Source: an uncultured Sporosarcina sp.
GTDB taxonomy: Bacteria > Bacillota > Bacilli > Bacillales_A > Planococcaceae
Length of the DNA: 64,000 nt
Assembly: GCA_947644645.1 (NCBI GenBank)
Contig: CANSAF010000002.1
Span: forward strand, 79,500 to 143,499
Direction of reading: 5' to 3'
Positions 46,608 through 55,147 of the stretch are shown here, in pieces. The number at the start of each line of letters is the position of its first letter. Position 1 is the stretch's first letter. The position numbers and the translations under genes were made by a program. Below the pieces are notes generated by a model. That model was not told where the DNA came from, made no database searches, and was given only the letters and a program-made list of their open reading frames with translations.

Positions 46608-46722
46608 GTGAAATAAATCACATACCAAACATACACCCCTTTTGTTTGAACGTGAACATTTCTCCCATTCCCTTTGAATAAGAGCATCCGAATCCCCCCC
46701 AGGATCCGGATGCTCTTTTCTA
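46608..46722 (+). ncRNA. roxS: RoxS/RsaE regulatory small RNA
   Basis: The spacer between pepF and spxH is where Staphylococcus carries RsaE (B. subtilis RoxS). The sequence shows the 5' segment GTGAAATAAATCACAT with CAAACATAC, the C-rich seed CACCCCTTTTGTTTGAA, then TTTCTCCCATTCCCTTTG, and a perfect 11-bp terminator stem (AAGAGCATCCG at 46680-46690 with CGGATGCTCTT at 46707-46717). RoxS represses central-metabolism and oxidoreduction mRNAs by pairing its C-rich loops with ribosome sites and is controlled by ResD and Rex. The palindrome TGTGA-N6-TCACA at 46607-46622 may be both a Rex-like site at the start and the RNA's 5' hairpin. Confidence 0.9.
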
Positions 46723-46753
46723 ATTTATTGAGATAAGAAATCTTGAATTCAAG

Positions 46754-46826
46754 GCACTGAAAAGTAGAGGTCAAGCACTGAAAAATCATCTCGGGGCACT
46801 GAAAATCTGCCCCAATGCACTGAAAA
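46754..46826. repeat. Intergenic tandem array with 21-bp period, locus 5 (four units)
   Basis: GCACTGAAAA starts at 46754, 46775, 46796 and 46817, exactly 21 bases apart, with 11 unrelated bases between copies. It lies between the roxS and spxH terminators. Confidence 0.9.
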
Positions 46827-46854
46827 CAGTAACGATATTTCCAGTAAGCATAAA

Positions 46855-46903
46855 AAAGAACGCCTTAAAAGTCATTTAGACTTTCAAGGGCGTTCTTTTT
46901 TGG
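46855..46903 (-). terminator. Terminator overlapping the 3' end of spxH
   Basis: On the minus strand AAAGAACGCCCTTGAAAGTC pairs with GACTTTTAAGGCGTTCTTT, then T-run. The 5' arm encodes the last residues of SpxH, and the loop holds its stop codon. Confidence 0.9.
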
Positions 46904-47685
46904 CGCCATAATGTCGTATCTTGAATGGATAGACGTTCAACATGTTGTTGGAGTAGGCGTTTTTTTAGTTCGCGTTCCGCCGCTTTTTCAGGCATTCTAT
47001 AAATATCAGCGATTTCTTTCGTTGCTAATGTATCAAATCGTTTAAATAAATCTTCGAGTGGAGGGGGTGGATCTGGATAAATAGGTTGCCCAATAAGTTC
47101 TTCGATAATTTGTTTGTAAATATCATAAGAATATAATCCGCTAACTTTTAACCCCTCATCTTCAATATTTTCATTAAAGAAAACAAAAGTTGGTGCATAG
47201 TCGACTTCCATCTCTTTTGCCATATATAAATCTACTTGGAGTGCACGATGAACGTTCTTTGATGCGAAATCTCTCATAAACTCATCAACATCTAATTGAA
47301 TTACTTTGGCAATTTCAACGAGAACAGAAAAGGCATTGACATTTTTCTCTTTTAAATTCGCATACTCAAATAATTTTGAAGTGAATTTTAAACCAGCTCG
47401 TTTCCCTTGAAATTCTGCTGCTTTAATTGCAATAGATGGAAACGCTGAATGTGCTTTCTCTTCGCATTCTCCGTGATTTTCTAGCGTACAATTCAATGAT
47501 GGTAAAGAAGTTCTTAAGACAACGCGTAAAGTGAAATAACGCTCATAATCTATTTGTAGTCTCCGAAGAATTGGCTGAAGATGCCAGCATTCATGACAAG
47601 ATGGGTCGATGAAAACATATAATTCCAACGGTCTCGATTCAAAATAAAGATTCGTCGGATTTTCTGCTAAAGGACGTATTGTCAC
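46876..47685 (-). CDS. spxH: ClpXP adaptor for Spx (YjbH/SpxH), DsbA-like fold
   Basis: SpxH binds Spx and feeds it to ClpXP; stress inactivates or aggregates it. The 269-residue product has a thioredoxin/DsbA-like start with CHEC (VFIDPSCHECWHLQPILRRL), FFNENIEDEGLKVSGLYSYD and a helical C-terminus. GTG 47685 shares a base with the yjbI stop and follows AAGGAGG at good spacing. Confidence 0.93.
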   Translation of the reverse strand: MTIRPLAENPTNLYFESRPLELYVFIDPSCHECWHLQPILRRLQIDYERYFTLRVVLRTSLPSLNCTLENHGECEEKAHSAFPSIAIKAAEFQGKRAGLKFTSKLFEYANLKEKNVNAFSVLVEIAKVIQLDVDEFMRDFASKNVHRALQVDLYMAKEMEVDYAPTFVFFNENIEDEGLKVSGLYSYDIYKQIIEELIGQPIYPDPPPPLEDLFKRFDTLATKEIADIYRMPEKAAERELKKRLLQQHVERLSIQDTTLWRQKRTPLKV

Positions 47686-48074
47686 TAGTCATCCTCCTTA
47701 TTAACCATATGCATTGCAGTCATTTCGAGACGTTTATAATAAATTTCTCGCAATTTACCGTCTAATCCTGCATCATCCATCGCTTCATACATACAAGTTA
47801 ACCAAGCTTTTGCACGCGTTGGTGTAATTGGGAAAGGCATATGTCGCGCTCTCATCATTGGGTGGCCATGCTCTTCACTAAATAAATTCGGTCCACCTAA
47901 AAATTGTGTTTGAAATTGTTTTTGCTTACGGGCAGTTTCTGTCAGGTCATCAGGGAAAATCGGATATAAGTCTGGGTGTACAGCCACTTTAGAATAAAAT
48001 ATATCGATGAGTTGCGATAGTTTTTCCGCGCCGATTTCCTCATATGGAATCAAAGGTTTTTTTGTCATATTCAC
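47685..48074 (-). CDS. yjbI: Truncated haemoglobin, group II (YjbI)
   Basis: The 129-residue haem protein has the proximal histidine in RARHMPFPIT and the group II pattern YEEIGAEKLSQLIDIFYSKV with DLYPIFPDDL. YjbI-type globins bind oxygen or NO and in B. subtilis lie in an operon with yjbH. Cotranscription with spxH is clear from the one-base overlap. Confidence 0.95.
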   Translation of the reverse strand: MNMTKKPLIPYEEIGAEKLSQLIDIFYSKVAVHPDLYPIFPDDLTETARKQKQFQTQFLGGPNLFSEEHGHPMMRARHMPFPITPTRAKAWLTCMYEAMDDAGLDGKLREIYYKRLEMTAMHMVNKEDD

Positions 48075-48101
48075 TGTCTCCTTTGTGCTGACTGTAAAAC
48101 T

Positions 48102-48130
48102 ATTCTACCAACGCCCACATATTATCTCAA
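48102..48130 (-). promoter_or_regulatory. SigA promoter for yjbI-spxH
   Basis: On the minus strand TTGAGA, 17 bases, TAGAAT. Confidence 0.7.
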
Positions 48131-48147
48131 ATAAAGTGCATTGCCCG

Positions 48148-48195
48148 AGACTTAGAGAGAGTGCCAAAGAGTCATAACATCAACTTTCTGGCTGT
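48148..48195 (-). terminator. Possible terminator after yjbJ
   Basis: On the minus strand GCCAGAAAGT pairs with ACTCTTTGGC; the tail is CT-rich rather than a T-run, so efficiency is doubtful. Confidence 0.4.
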
Positions 48196-48224
48196 TTCTC
48201 CCTGTGAATTTAGCTTCAATTCAA

Positions 48225-48872
48225 TTACCCTTGGAAAGTATTTAAAACTTTTTTCACATAATTTTGTGTTTCTTTGAAGGGAGGAATCCCGCCATGTTTT
48301 TTAACGTTTCCGGGTCCCGCATTATATGCCGCAAGTGCTAGCTTTATGTCGCCGCCAAATTGATCAAGCATTTGTTTTAAATAGCGTGTCCCACCTGTAA
48401 TATTTTGTTCTGGGTCAAAACTATTTTTTACGCCTAAAAACTTCGCCGTTCCAGGCATTAATTGCATTAAACCTTGCGCACCAGCGCGGCTAACCGTCCC
48501 CGCATTAAAATTCGATTCATGTTTAATAACTGAAGAGATGAGGCGCTCTGGTACATTGAACTGTGCCGCAGCTTTTTTTATCAAATCGCTATAATCGCTA
48601 TTATGTTGCGCTTTTGTCGTTTGTCCACTGTTGCTCGCTTGTTCGATTTGCTGTTGCAGTTTGAGCAAAGTTGTAGGCATAAACACATCATTTTTACCTT
48701 GATACATAAGCGGATTATTCGTCAGATTGGGTGAAGAAGATTGTGACAACACCTCGCCAAGCATTGTTGAAAATAAATTGGATGATTCTTGATGATTAGC
48801 AGAAGATTGGACGGAACCAAAAGACTGTAGCGCGTTAATATCCATCAAAATTCGGAATGATTGCATATCCAA
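48225..48872 (-). CDS. cwlQ: Lytic transglycosylase (YjbJ/CwlQ-like)
   Basis: The 215-residue protein has a C-terminal SLT domain: catalytic glutamate in VIKHESNFN, then SRAGAQGLMQLMPGTAK and LALAAYNAGPGNV. It cleaves glycan strands of peptidoglycan. The N-terminal 100 residues are low in predicted order and no signal peptide is visible, so export may be non-classical. TTG 48872 follows AAAGGAG at nine bases. Confidence 0.92.
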   Translation of the reverse strand: MDMQSFRILMDINALQSFGSVQSSANHQESSNLFSTMLGEVLSQSSSPNLTNNPLMYQGKNDVFMPTTLLKLQQQIEQASNSGQTTKAQHNSDYSDLIKKAAAQFNVPERLISSVIKHESNFNAGTVSRAGAQGLMQLMPGTAKFLGVKNSFDPEQNITGGTRYLKQMLDQFGGDIKLALAAYNAGPGNVKKHGGIPPFKETQNYVKKVLNTFQG

Positions 48873-49098
48873 TTTTCATCGCTCCTTTCATTCATTACTA
48901 TAATTAATTCGATCTTTTATCGTATATATTGATTATATCAACTTTAGATGAAAAACGCATTATTCTAACTGCAACGAACTATGCCTTGTGGTAAACTAAA
49001 CGTAGTGGCGTCAAAGAAAAAATGAAAAGATACTTCAGTTTAAAATGACGTTTGAAGCATTATGAAAAGGTGAACAGTAAGAAGAAGGAGGGATTCGT

Positions 49099-49773
49099 AT
49101 GTCCCAGTGGAGTCAGTTTCTCGAACCTTATAAACAAGCAGTTGATGAATTAAAAATTAAGTTAAAAGGTATTCGGTCGCAATATCATCTGGAGGATATA
49201 CATACCCCTGTTGAATTTGTAACAGGGCGTGTCAAACCGCTCGCTAGTATTTATGATAAAACATTAGAAAAAAACATTGCTTTTATTCCATCGAAAGAAT
49301 TAGCAACTGCATTACCAGACATTGCGGGTTTGCGAATTATGTGCCAATTTGTCGATGATATAAGTGCGGTCGTTGAAATATTACGTAAAAGAAATGATAT
49401 TGAAATTATAGAAGAGCGAGATTATATTTCGAATCGAAAAGCAAGTGGATACCGTTCATACCATATGATTATAAAATATCCCGTTCAAACGATTCATGGG
49501 GAAGTCGCCATTCTAGCCGAAATACAAATTCGTACATTGGCGATGAATTTCTGGGCTTCGATTGAGCATTCTTTGAATTATAAATACGAAAGTGCATTAC
49601 CAGAGGAAATTAATAATCGACTTGAACGTGCCGCTGAAGCAGCATTTCGACTTGATGAAGAAATGTCATTAATTCGCGATGAAATTCAAGATGCACAGAA
49701 ATACTTCAGTGACTATAAACAAAGAGCAACAAAGAAACGAGATAAGCCGAATCAGAAAGGAGAAAAAATCTAA
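49099..49773 (+). CDS. relQ: Small alarmone synthetase RelQ/SasB (YjbM)
   Basis: This single-domain (p)ppGpp synthetase has 224 residues and no hydrolase domain. The RelA/SpoT synthetase motifs are visible: [34 protein letters not shown] and [20 protein letters not shown]. It overlaps nadK by one base (TAATG), as in B. subtilis. Confidence 0.95.
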   Translation: MSQWSQFLEPYKQAVDELKIKLKGIRSQYHLEDIHTPVEFVTGRVKPLASIYDKTLEKNIAFIPSKELATALPDIAGLRIMCQFVDDISAVVEILRKRNDIEIIEERDYISNRKASGYRSYHMIIKYPVQTIHGEVAILAEIQIRTLAMNFWASIEHSLNYKYESALPEEINNRLERAAEAAFRLDEEMSLIRDEIQDAQKYFSDYKQRATKKRDKPNQKGEKI

Positions 49774-50573
49774 TGAAATATGCGATTCAATCTAGAAATG
49801 ATACCTTATCCAATCAATTGATGGATGAAGCAATCGATTATTTAAATGGCTTCGATTTTGTTTACGATGCGGAAGAACCGGATATTGTATTATCAATCGG
49901 TGGAGATGGTACATTATTACATGCTTTCCATAAATACAGTTATCGATTGAAAGAAACTGCATTTGTCGGCATTCATACGGGACATCTTGGATTTTATGCA
50001 GATTGGAAGCCAGAGGAGATCGAGAAATTAGTGATTTCACTCGCAAGAAAAGAATACGACGTGATTGAATATCCTTTGCTTGATGTTACGATTAATTATC
50101 GTGAAGACAAAGAACGTACGCAATATTTGGCGTTGAATGAGTCATCTGTCAAGTCTCCCGAAGTAACACTGGTTATGGATGTGGAATTAAATGGAAAACA
50201 TTTTGAGCGTTTCCGCGGAGACGGCTTATGTATGTCTACGCCATCAGGTTCAACAGCTTATAATAAAGCGTTAGGCGGGGCAATTGTTCATCCGTCGCTT
50301 CCTGCAATCCAATTAACAGAAATGGCATCGATTAATAACCGAGTGTTTAGAACGGTAGGTTCGCCGTTAATTTTACCTGCACATCATAATTGTGTGTTAA
50401 GACCTGTGCAAGCGCCAGATTTCATGGTGACGATCGACCATTTACAACTTTTACATAAAGATGTAAAGTCCATCGAATATCAAGTGTCGAAAGAAAAAGT
50501 ACGTTTTGCGCGTTTCCGTCCATTCCCATTTTGGCGCCGCGTTCGAGATTCTTTTATTGACAATAATGGATAA
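49773..50573 (+). CDS. nadK: NAD kinase
   Basis: NadK phosphorylates NAD to NADP. The 266-residue product has [29 protein letters not shown] and [20 protein letters not shown]. It lies between relQ and a pseudouridine synthase gene in one operon. Confidence 0.97.
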   Translation: MKYAIQSRNDTLSNQLMDEAIDYLNGFDFVYDAEEPDIVLSIGGDGTLLHAFHKYSYRLKETAFVGIHTGHLGFYADWKPEEIEKLVISLARKEYDVIEYPLLDVTINYREDKERTQYLALNESSVKSPEVTLVMDVELNGKHFERFRGDGLCMSTPSGSTAYNKALGGAIVHPSLPAIQLTEMASINNRVFRTVGSPLILPAHHNCVLRPVQAPDFMVTIDHLQLLHKDVKSIEYQVSKEKVRFARFRPFPFWRRVRDSFIDNNG

Positions 50574-51477
50574 TCAAATGACGAATCGATTTCAATTAGA
50601 TTTTTTGGTAACGGAAGAAGAAGTGTTTCGAGAATTTTTAGCTGGAAAAGGGATTTCAAAACGAACATTGACCGCGATTAAATACGAGGGAGGACAGCTC
50701 CTTGTAAATGACATTGAACGAGATGTACGTTATATGTTAACATCGGGGGACCGTGTACGTGTTGTTTTTCCACCAGAAGTAGTCAGTGATGGGCTGATCG
50801 CGGAAAATGGTGAACTCGATATTCTTTATGAAGATGAGGCGATTTTACTCATTCAAAAGCCAGCCGGTAAAAGCACAATCCCCTCGTTCTCACATCGTAC
50901 GGGAACGATTGCCAATGACGTACTTGGGAAGTTTACGCGTGAAGCGGTGGCTTCCACAGTACATGTCGTGACTCGTTTAGATTTTGATACTTCGGGACTT
51001 TTATGTATCGCAAAAAATCGACATATCCACCATTTGCTAAGCAAACAAATTGCGGAATCGACATTTCACCGACAGTATGAAGCAGTCGTTGAAGGTTATG
51101 TTAAGGAAGATGCATTTTTAATAGACGCATGCATTGGACGGAAAGAAGACAGTATTATTGAGCGGATTGTTCGTCCGGACGGGCAAGAAGCAAGAACGGA
51201 TGTGCGTGTTCTGGGGCGTTTTGAAAGAGAAGGAAAACATTTTACGCATGTGGCGCTCACTTTATTGACAGGAAGAACGCATCAAATACGCGTACATATG
51301 AGTTGGTTGGGACATCCACTTGTAGGAGATGACCTCTACGGAGGAAGTAGAGATTTGATAAATCGACAAGCTTTGCATTGTAAGGCATTATCTTTTGACC
51401 ATCCAATTACAGGTGAACAGCATTCATTTAAAAGCGATTTAGCTGCAGATATGCAGGCAATATTTCCTGGGAAATAA
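50566..51477 (+). CDS. yjbO: RluD-family 23S rRNA pseudouridine synthase (YjbO-like)
   Basis: The 303-residue enzyme has an S4-like N-terminal domain ([20 protein letters not shown]) and the catalytic aspartate in [13 protein letters not shown], with [19 protein letters not shown] further on. ATG 50566 overlaps the nadK end by eight bases; coupling replaces a clear ribosome site. Its target uridines are not certain. Confidence 0.93.
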   Translation: MDNQMTNRFQLDFLVTEEEVFREFLAGKGISKRTLTAIKYEGGQLLVNDIERDVRYMLTSGDRVRVVFPPEVVSDGLIAENGELDILYEDEAILLIQKPAGKSTIPSFSHRTGTIANDVLGKFTREAVASTVHVVTRLDFDTSGLLCIAKNRHIHHLLSKQIAESTFHRQYEAVVEGYVKEDAFLIDACIGRKEDSIIERIVRPDGQEARTDVRVLGRFEREGKHFTHVALTLLTGRTHQIRVHMSWLGHPLVGDDLYGGSRDLINRQALHCKALSFDHPITGEQHSFKSDLAADMQAIFPGK

Positions 51478-51504
51478 CATAAGAATTAACATTTCCCGGG
51501 AAAT
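51462..51504. promoter_or_regulatory. Pair of 14-bp palindromes upstream of mgtE
   Basis: ATTTCCTGGGAAAT (51462-51475) and ATTTCCCGGGAAAT (51491-51504) can pair with each other as a 14-bp stem or each bind a dimeric protein. The second ends about 15 bases before the mgtE ribosome site. No Mg M-box riboswitch fits into the 57-base gap. Confidence 0.5.
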
Positions 51505-51534
51505 AAAGAATTGATTTGAAAGGAAGGTGCGACT

Positions 51535-52905
51535 TTGGTAGAAAAAAGTAAAATAACAGAAGAAGTTTATGATGAAGAAACATTGATTGACGCATTAAAG
51601 AATAGTGATATGGCTGTTTTTAGAGAAGGCTTTTTCCAATTACATCCATATGATCGAGCGACATTGTATAAAAAAGTCGAACCTGAAGAGCGAAAGAAAA
51701 TTTATTATTATTTATCACCGAAAGAACTCGCTGAGATTTTTGAGCTAAGTGAAATTGATGATAAAGAATATAAATTGTATTTAAATGAAATGGATGCGAC
51801 TTATGCGGCGAATATGATTGCAAATATGTTCGCGGATAATGCGGTTGACGTGTTAAATGAATTAGATAAAGCGCAAGTTGTTAGTTATTTAACGATTATG
51901 GATCAAGATTCAGCATCTGAAATCAAAGCATTACTACATTACGAAGAATATACAGCCGGTTCTATTATGACGACGGAATATGTTGTTATTCCGCAAGATT
52001 CTACAGTTCGTTCAGCAATGACGATTTTAAGGAATGCCGCGCCTGAAGCGGAAACCATTTATTATGTTTTCGTTGTTGATGATGATGAACGTTTAACTGG
52101 AGTTGTTTCATTACGTGATTTAATCATTGCTCATGAAGATACATTGATCCATACAATTATGAATGACAGAGTCGTGAGCGTACTTGTAAGCGAAGACCAA
52201 GAAGAAGTCGCAAGAATGATTAAAGACTATAACTTTTTAGCTGTTCCAGTTGTGGATTTTCAACAACATTTATTAGGAATTATTACAGTCGATGATATTA
52301 TTGACGTATTAGACGAAGAAGCTTCGGATGACTACTCTAAATTAGCTGCGGTTTCCGATATGACAACATTCGATAAAAATTCGTTTGCGGCGGCGAAAAA
52401 ACGTTTGCCTTGGCTCCTGATTTTACTCGTATTAGGAATGCTTACTGCCAATTTAATCGGGGCATTTGAAGAAACAATTGCACAAGTTGCTTTACTTGCT
52501 GCATTTATTCCGCTTATTGCGGGAACTGCTGGAAATAGTGGAACGCAAGCACTTGCTGTAGCGGTTCGTGGGATTGCGACAAAAGATATTGAAGAAGAAA
52601 GTAAATTGAAGCTTGTTTTAAGAGAAGCAGGAACAGGTTTAATGACGGGCACAATTTGTGCGATTTTTGTTGTCGGTTTAATCTATGTATGGAAACAAGA
52701 ATTTTTACTCGGTTTACTCGTTGGAGCAGCGATTTTAGTATCGATTTTTGTTGCGACAATTTCTGGAACGTTAATTCCATTATTTATGCATAAAATTAAT
52801 ATTGACCCTGCAGTCGCATCTGGTCCTTTTATTACAACATTAAATGATTTAATTAGTACATTAATTTATCTAGGATTAGCAACGACGTTTATTAGTGGGT
52901 TATAG
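51535..52905 (+). CDS. mgtE: Magnesium transporter MgtE
   Basis: MgtE is a dimeric Mg2+ channel gated by cytoplasmic Mg2+. The 456-residue product has the N-terminal helical domain (1-135), a CBS pair (about 140-265, AGSIMTTEYVVIPQDSTV and DRVVSVLVSEDQEEVARM), a plug helix and five membrane helices with the pore signature AGTAGNSGTQALAVAVRG. TTG 51535 lies five bases behind AAGGTG. Confidence 0.96.
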   Translation: MVEKSKITEEVYDEETLIDALKNSDMAVFREGFFQLHPYDRATLYKKVEPEERKKIYYYLSPKELAEIFELSEIDDKEYKLYLNEMDATYAANMIANMFADNAVDVLNELDKAQVVSYLTIMDQDSASEIKALLHYEEYTAGSIMTTEYVVIPQDSTVRSAMTILRNAAPEAETIYYVFVVDDDERLTGVVSLRDLIIAHEDTLIHTIMNDRVVSVLVSEDQEEVARMIKDYNFLAVPVVDFQQHLLGIITVDDIIDVLDEEASDDYSKLAAVSDMTTFDKNSFAAAKKRLPWLLILLVLGMLTANLIGAFEETIAQVALLAAFIPLIAGTAGNSGTQALAVAVRGIATKDIEEESKLKLVLREAGTGLMTGTICAIFVVGLIYVWKQEFLLGLLVGAAILVSIFVATISGTLIPLFMHKINIDPAVASGPFITTLNDLISTLIYLGLATTFISGL

Positions 52906-52960
52906 CGCGTGAACAACTTGGTATAAGCATGCATACATTATGAAAAAGGAAGTGTATGTA

Positions 52961-53323
52961 ATGACGAGACCTGTGCCGTTAATGTTTATTAAAAGTCCCC
53001 AAGCCTCAGTTCGACTACCTGATCAACAAGAACATAAAGAAAATTCACCTGAAGAAGCGGTAGGAAAAGTTGAGGAAAAAGATGAACAAGACATCCATTC
53101 AATTGTGAAAGGGCAATTGGCGAAAATTCAAAGTCCTTTTGGGCGTCATTTGTATCAGCCATTGCGTTTTAAATTGGGGAATGAGAAGGAAGTTGTTGGC
53201 GCGCTAAAAGAAATACAAGACGATGCATTAATTATTTTAGAGGAACAGTCGAGTGAAGAATTGTCCATTGCCATCCGTGATATTCAGGATATTTTATGGC
53301 GCGGGCAATCGCTTGAGACATAA
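52961..53323 (+). CDS. CotO-like spore coat morphogenetic protein
   Basis: The 120-residue protein starts MTRPVPLMFIKSPQ, has an acidic/glutamine-rich middle, and a C-terminal domain (FGRHLYQPLRFKLGNEKEVVGAL) reminiscent of CotO. Position next to a CotZ-type coat gene supports this. ATG 52961 lies about ten bases behind AAAGGA. The family is weakly conserved, so the symbol is left open. Confidence 0.65.
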   Translation: MTRPVPLMFIKSPQASVRLPDQQEHKENSPEEAVGKVEEKDEQDIHSIVKGQLAKIQSPFGRHLYQPLRFKLGNEKEVVGALKEIQDDALIILEEQSSEELSIAIRDIQDILWRGQSLET

Positions 53324-53329
53324 TCAATA

Positions 53330-53376
53330 AAAGGCGTTTAAAAAGTCCGAAATGGATTTTTTAAACGCTTTTTATT
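53330..53376 (+). terminator. Terminator after the CotO-like gene
   Basis: AAAGGCGTTTAAAAAGTC pairs with GATTTTTTAAACGCTTT, then TTATTT. Confidence 0.85.
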
Positions 53377-53427
53377 TGATTTAAAATCAGTTTTTAACCA
53401 ATTGAAGGAAATATAAACAAAGGGTAA

Positions 53428-53455
53428 GACTGTCCAATAACGCTACGATTGGACA
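53428..53455. repeat. Stem-loop related to the 30124 hairpin
   Basis: CTGTCCAATAACGCTACGATTGGACA forms an imperfect stem (GTCCAAT / ATTGGAC). It lies in a 277-bp gap whose other contents are two terminators. Confidence 0.45.
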
Positions 53456-53521
53456 CTTCTCGTTTTCTCTACTGATGCGAAATTCGAAAAGACTAAAAAC
53501 ACATGAATTCCGCGCATATAA

Positions 53522-53574
53522 AAAAAGGGACGTACTAAAAGTCATGAACATTGACTTTTAGCACAGTCCCTATC
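53522..53574 (-). terminator. Terminator after cotZ
   Basis: On the minus strand GGGACTGTGCTAAAAGTC pairs with GACTTTTAGTACGTCCC, then seven T. It has the GTC-GAC core. Confidence 0.9.
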
Positions 53575-53600
53575 CTAAGGCATTGCAGGAAGTATGGTGC

Positions 53601-54122
53601 TTAGCAAATATCAAGGAAAACATCATCCACACATTGAACACCACAGAAGCAGCTTAAGTCTACAGTAATACAGCTTTCTGTTGCTCTGTAACGACGTGTC
53701 GCACAAATTTTCTTCAAATCAATCGTTGTATGTGAGCAATCGATTAAGTCAACTTCTTCATTTTTACGGTTTCTTGGTTCTAGTACGCGTAAAGTCGCAC
53801 AGCAATTATCAAAGATTTCTTCTACTCGGAAGAAAACTGAGTAGCAATCTGTGTCATGACGGTCTCTGTCTCGATAAAAAGCTTTAAATGGATCGCCGTT
53901 TTTTGTTAATAGCATAAATACACGCGTATCAATTGGGTGTCTACGACCAGGACTTACAATACCGCCAAGTGGTTCCATGAAACAGCTCGTTGTGCAAGTA
54001 CCGCAATCGTCTTGAGAACCGATATCTTGAATTTCTTTGATTGCACGAACGACTTCACAAACACAGCCTTTTCCTTGATGACCTTGTTGGTTGCACCCTT
54101 TATCACACTTTCCACATCCCAT
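53601..54122 (-). CDS. cotZ: CotY/CotZ/ExsY-family spore coat protein
   Basis: The 173-residue protein has 18 or so cysteines, as expected for coat or exosporium crust proteins that assemble by disulfide and ordered arrays. It starts MGCGKCDKGCNQQGHQGKGC and has the family core FMEPLGGIVSPGRRHPIDTR and VFFRVEEIFDNCCATLRVLE. GGGAGGTGG precedes the ATG. A SigK-like -10 lies upstream. Confidence 0.93.
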   Translation of the reverse strand: MGCGKCDKGCNQQGHQGKGCVCEVVRAIKEIQDIGSQDDCGTCTTSCFMEPLGGIVSPGRRHPIDTRVFMLLTKNGDPFKAFYRDRDRHDTDCYSVFFRVEEIFDNCCATLRVLEPRNRKNEEVDLIDCSHTTIDLKKICATRRYRATESCITVDLSCFCGVQCVDDVFLDIC

Positions 54123-54151
54123 TTATTCCACCTCCCTCCGTCAATTCTCTA

Positions 54152-54160
54152 TAACTTATG
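54152..54160 (-). promoter_or_regulatory. SigK-type -10 element of cotZ
   Basis: On the minus strand CATAAGTTA matches CATAnnnTA exactly, about 30 bases before the start codon; the -35 is not clear. Confidence 0.6.
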
Positions 54161-54199
54161 TCGATGCGCACTGGTGAACAGGGCGGATTGCACAGTTTT

Positions 54200-54228
54200 G
54201 CATAAAAAAGAATAAATTCCGCATACTT
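54200..54228 (+). promoter_or_regulatory. SigG-type promoter of the lipoprotein-spoVA operon
   Basis: GCATA at 54200-54204, 17 bases, CATACTT at 54222-54228; one mismatch to CATnnTA. Forespore SigG control is expected for spoVA genes. Confidence 0.65.
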
Positions 54229-54293
54229 TTATAAACTGTATTTTCAATTGATATCAATTTAATTTATTTGAAAATAAAAGAAAGGGGCATTTT

Positions 54294-54692
54294 ATGCGAA
54301 AAATAATGTTTTTATTATTGATAAGCGTTGTGCTTTCGGGATGTGCGCGTCTCGGAGAAGGCATTCATATTTACAATGATTCGAATGCTGATAGCGCGCC
54401 CGCTGAAAATGTTTTTAAGGAAGATGATCGTTTAGTAAGCATGACAGTCATTCTTCATGACCAACAATTCGTTTCAGGTGTGACCGTTAAAACTTTTTCA
54501 CGTTTTCATAAGAAGAAAATCGAGAAGGAATTAAAAGAGAAATTGGAAAAAGCATATCCAGATTTTGACGTGACTGTCTCGGCAGATAATAAAATTGTGC
54601 ATAAGACAACGGAAATTATACAGAATAAGGACAAGGCACAATTAGAAGAACAACTAGAAAAAATTATTTCTCTTTTAAAGGAGGAAACGTAA
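54294..54692 (+). CDS. Sporulation-type lipoprotein (YhcN/YlaJ-like)
   Basis: The 132-residue lipoprotein has lipobox LSGC (Cys17) and a small domain ending in a helix-strand pattern (FSRFHKKKIEKELKEKLEKA, then DFDVTVSADNKI) like spore YhcN/YlaJ proteins. It starts the spoVA operon and overlaps spoVAC by one base. Such lipoproteins occur in mobile-type spoVA operons linked to slow germination and heat resistance; whether this operon belongs to that type is inference. Confidence 0.78.
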   Translation: MRKIMFLLLISVVLSGCARLGEGIHIYNDSNADSAPAENVFKEDDRLVSMTVILHDQQFVSGVTVKTFSRFHKKKIEKELKEKLEKAYPDFDVTVSADNKIVHKTTEIIQNKDKAQLEEQLEKIISLLKEET

Positions 54693-55147
54693 TGGATGAG
54701 AAGAAATTTGCGAAGATTGAACAACAATTATCACCGAAAACGCCACTTGGACTTAATATAGTGAAAGCATTTTTAACGGGCGGCACAATTTGTTTAATCG
54801 GGCAATTTATCGCGATGTTTTATATGACTTTTTTCGACTTTACAGAGCGTACGGCAAGCAATCCGACAGTCGCGACGATGGTTTTTTTAGCGATGGTATT
54901 GACGGGGCTTGGTCAATATAAAAAGATTGCACAATTTGGCGGAGCAGGTGCTGCGGTGCCCATTACTGGTTTTAGTAATGCGGTAGTTTCAGCTTCAATT
55001 GAACATAAAAGTGAAGGGTATGTACTCGGGGTTGGCGGAAATATGTTTAAACTCGCAGGTTCTGTTATTTTATTCGGAGTTGTATCGGCATTTACCGTCG
55101 CATTGATTAAAACGATTCTCGTGAAGTTTGGAGTTGTTTCATGGTGA
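54692..55147 (+). CDS. spoVAC: Stage V sporulation protein SpoVAC
   Basis: SpoVAC is part of the inner-membrane channel for dipicolinic acid uptake and release in spores and can behave as a mechanosensitive channel. The 151-residue product has about four helices and the landmark segments LTGGTICLIGQF and FGGAGAAVPITGFSNAVVSA. Confidence 0.96.
   Translation: MDEKKFAKIEQQLSPKTPLGLNIVKAFLTGGTICLIGQFIAMFYMTFFDFTERTASNPTVATMVFLAMVLTGLGQYKKIAQFGGAGAAVPITGFSNAVVSASIEHKSEGYVLGVGGNMFKLAGSVILFGVVSAFTVALIKTILVKFGVVSW

Noticed and set aside
46607-46622. Fnr operator for a protein-coding gene
   Set aside because: No protein gene follows on either strand; the palindrome falls at the 5' end of the RoxS RNA, which explains it better.
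46487-46789. 100-codon minus-strand reading frame opposite roxS
   Set aside because: It runs antisense through the sRNA, a terminator and part of a repeat array, with no ribosome site.
46754-46826. CRISPR-like repeat-spacer pattern
   Set aside because: Repeats of 10 bases and spacers of 11 are far below CRISPR sizes, there is no dyad symmetry and no cas gene in the window.
51478-51534. M-box magnesium riboswitch before mgtE
   Set aside because: The spacer is only 57 bases, too short for an M-box.
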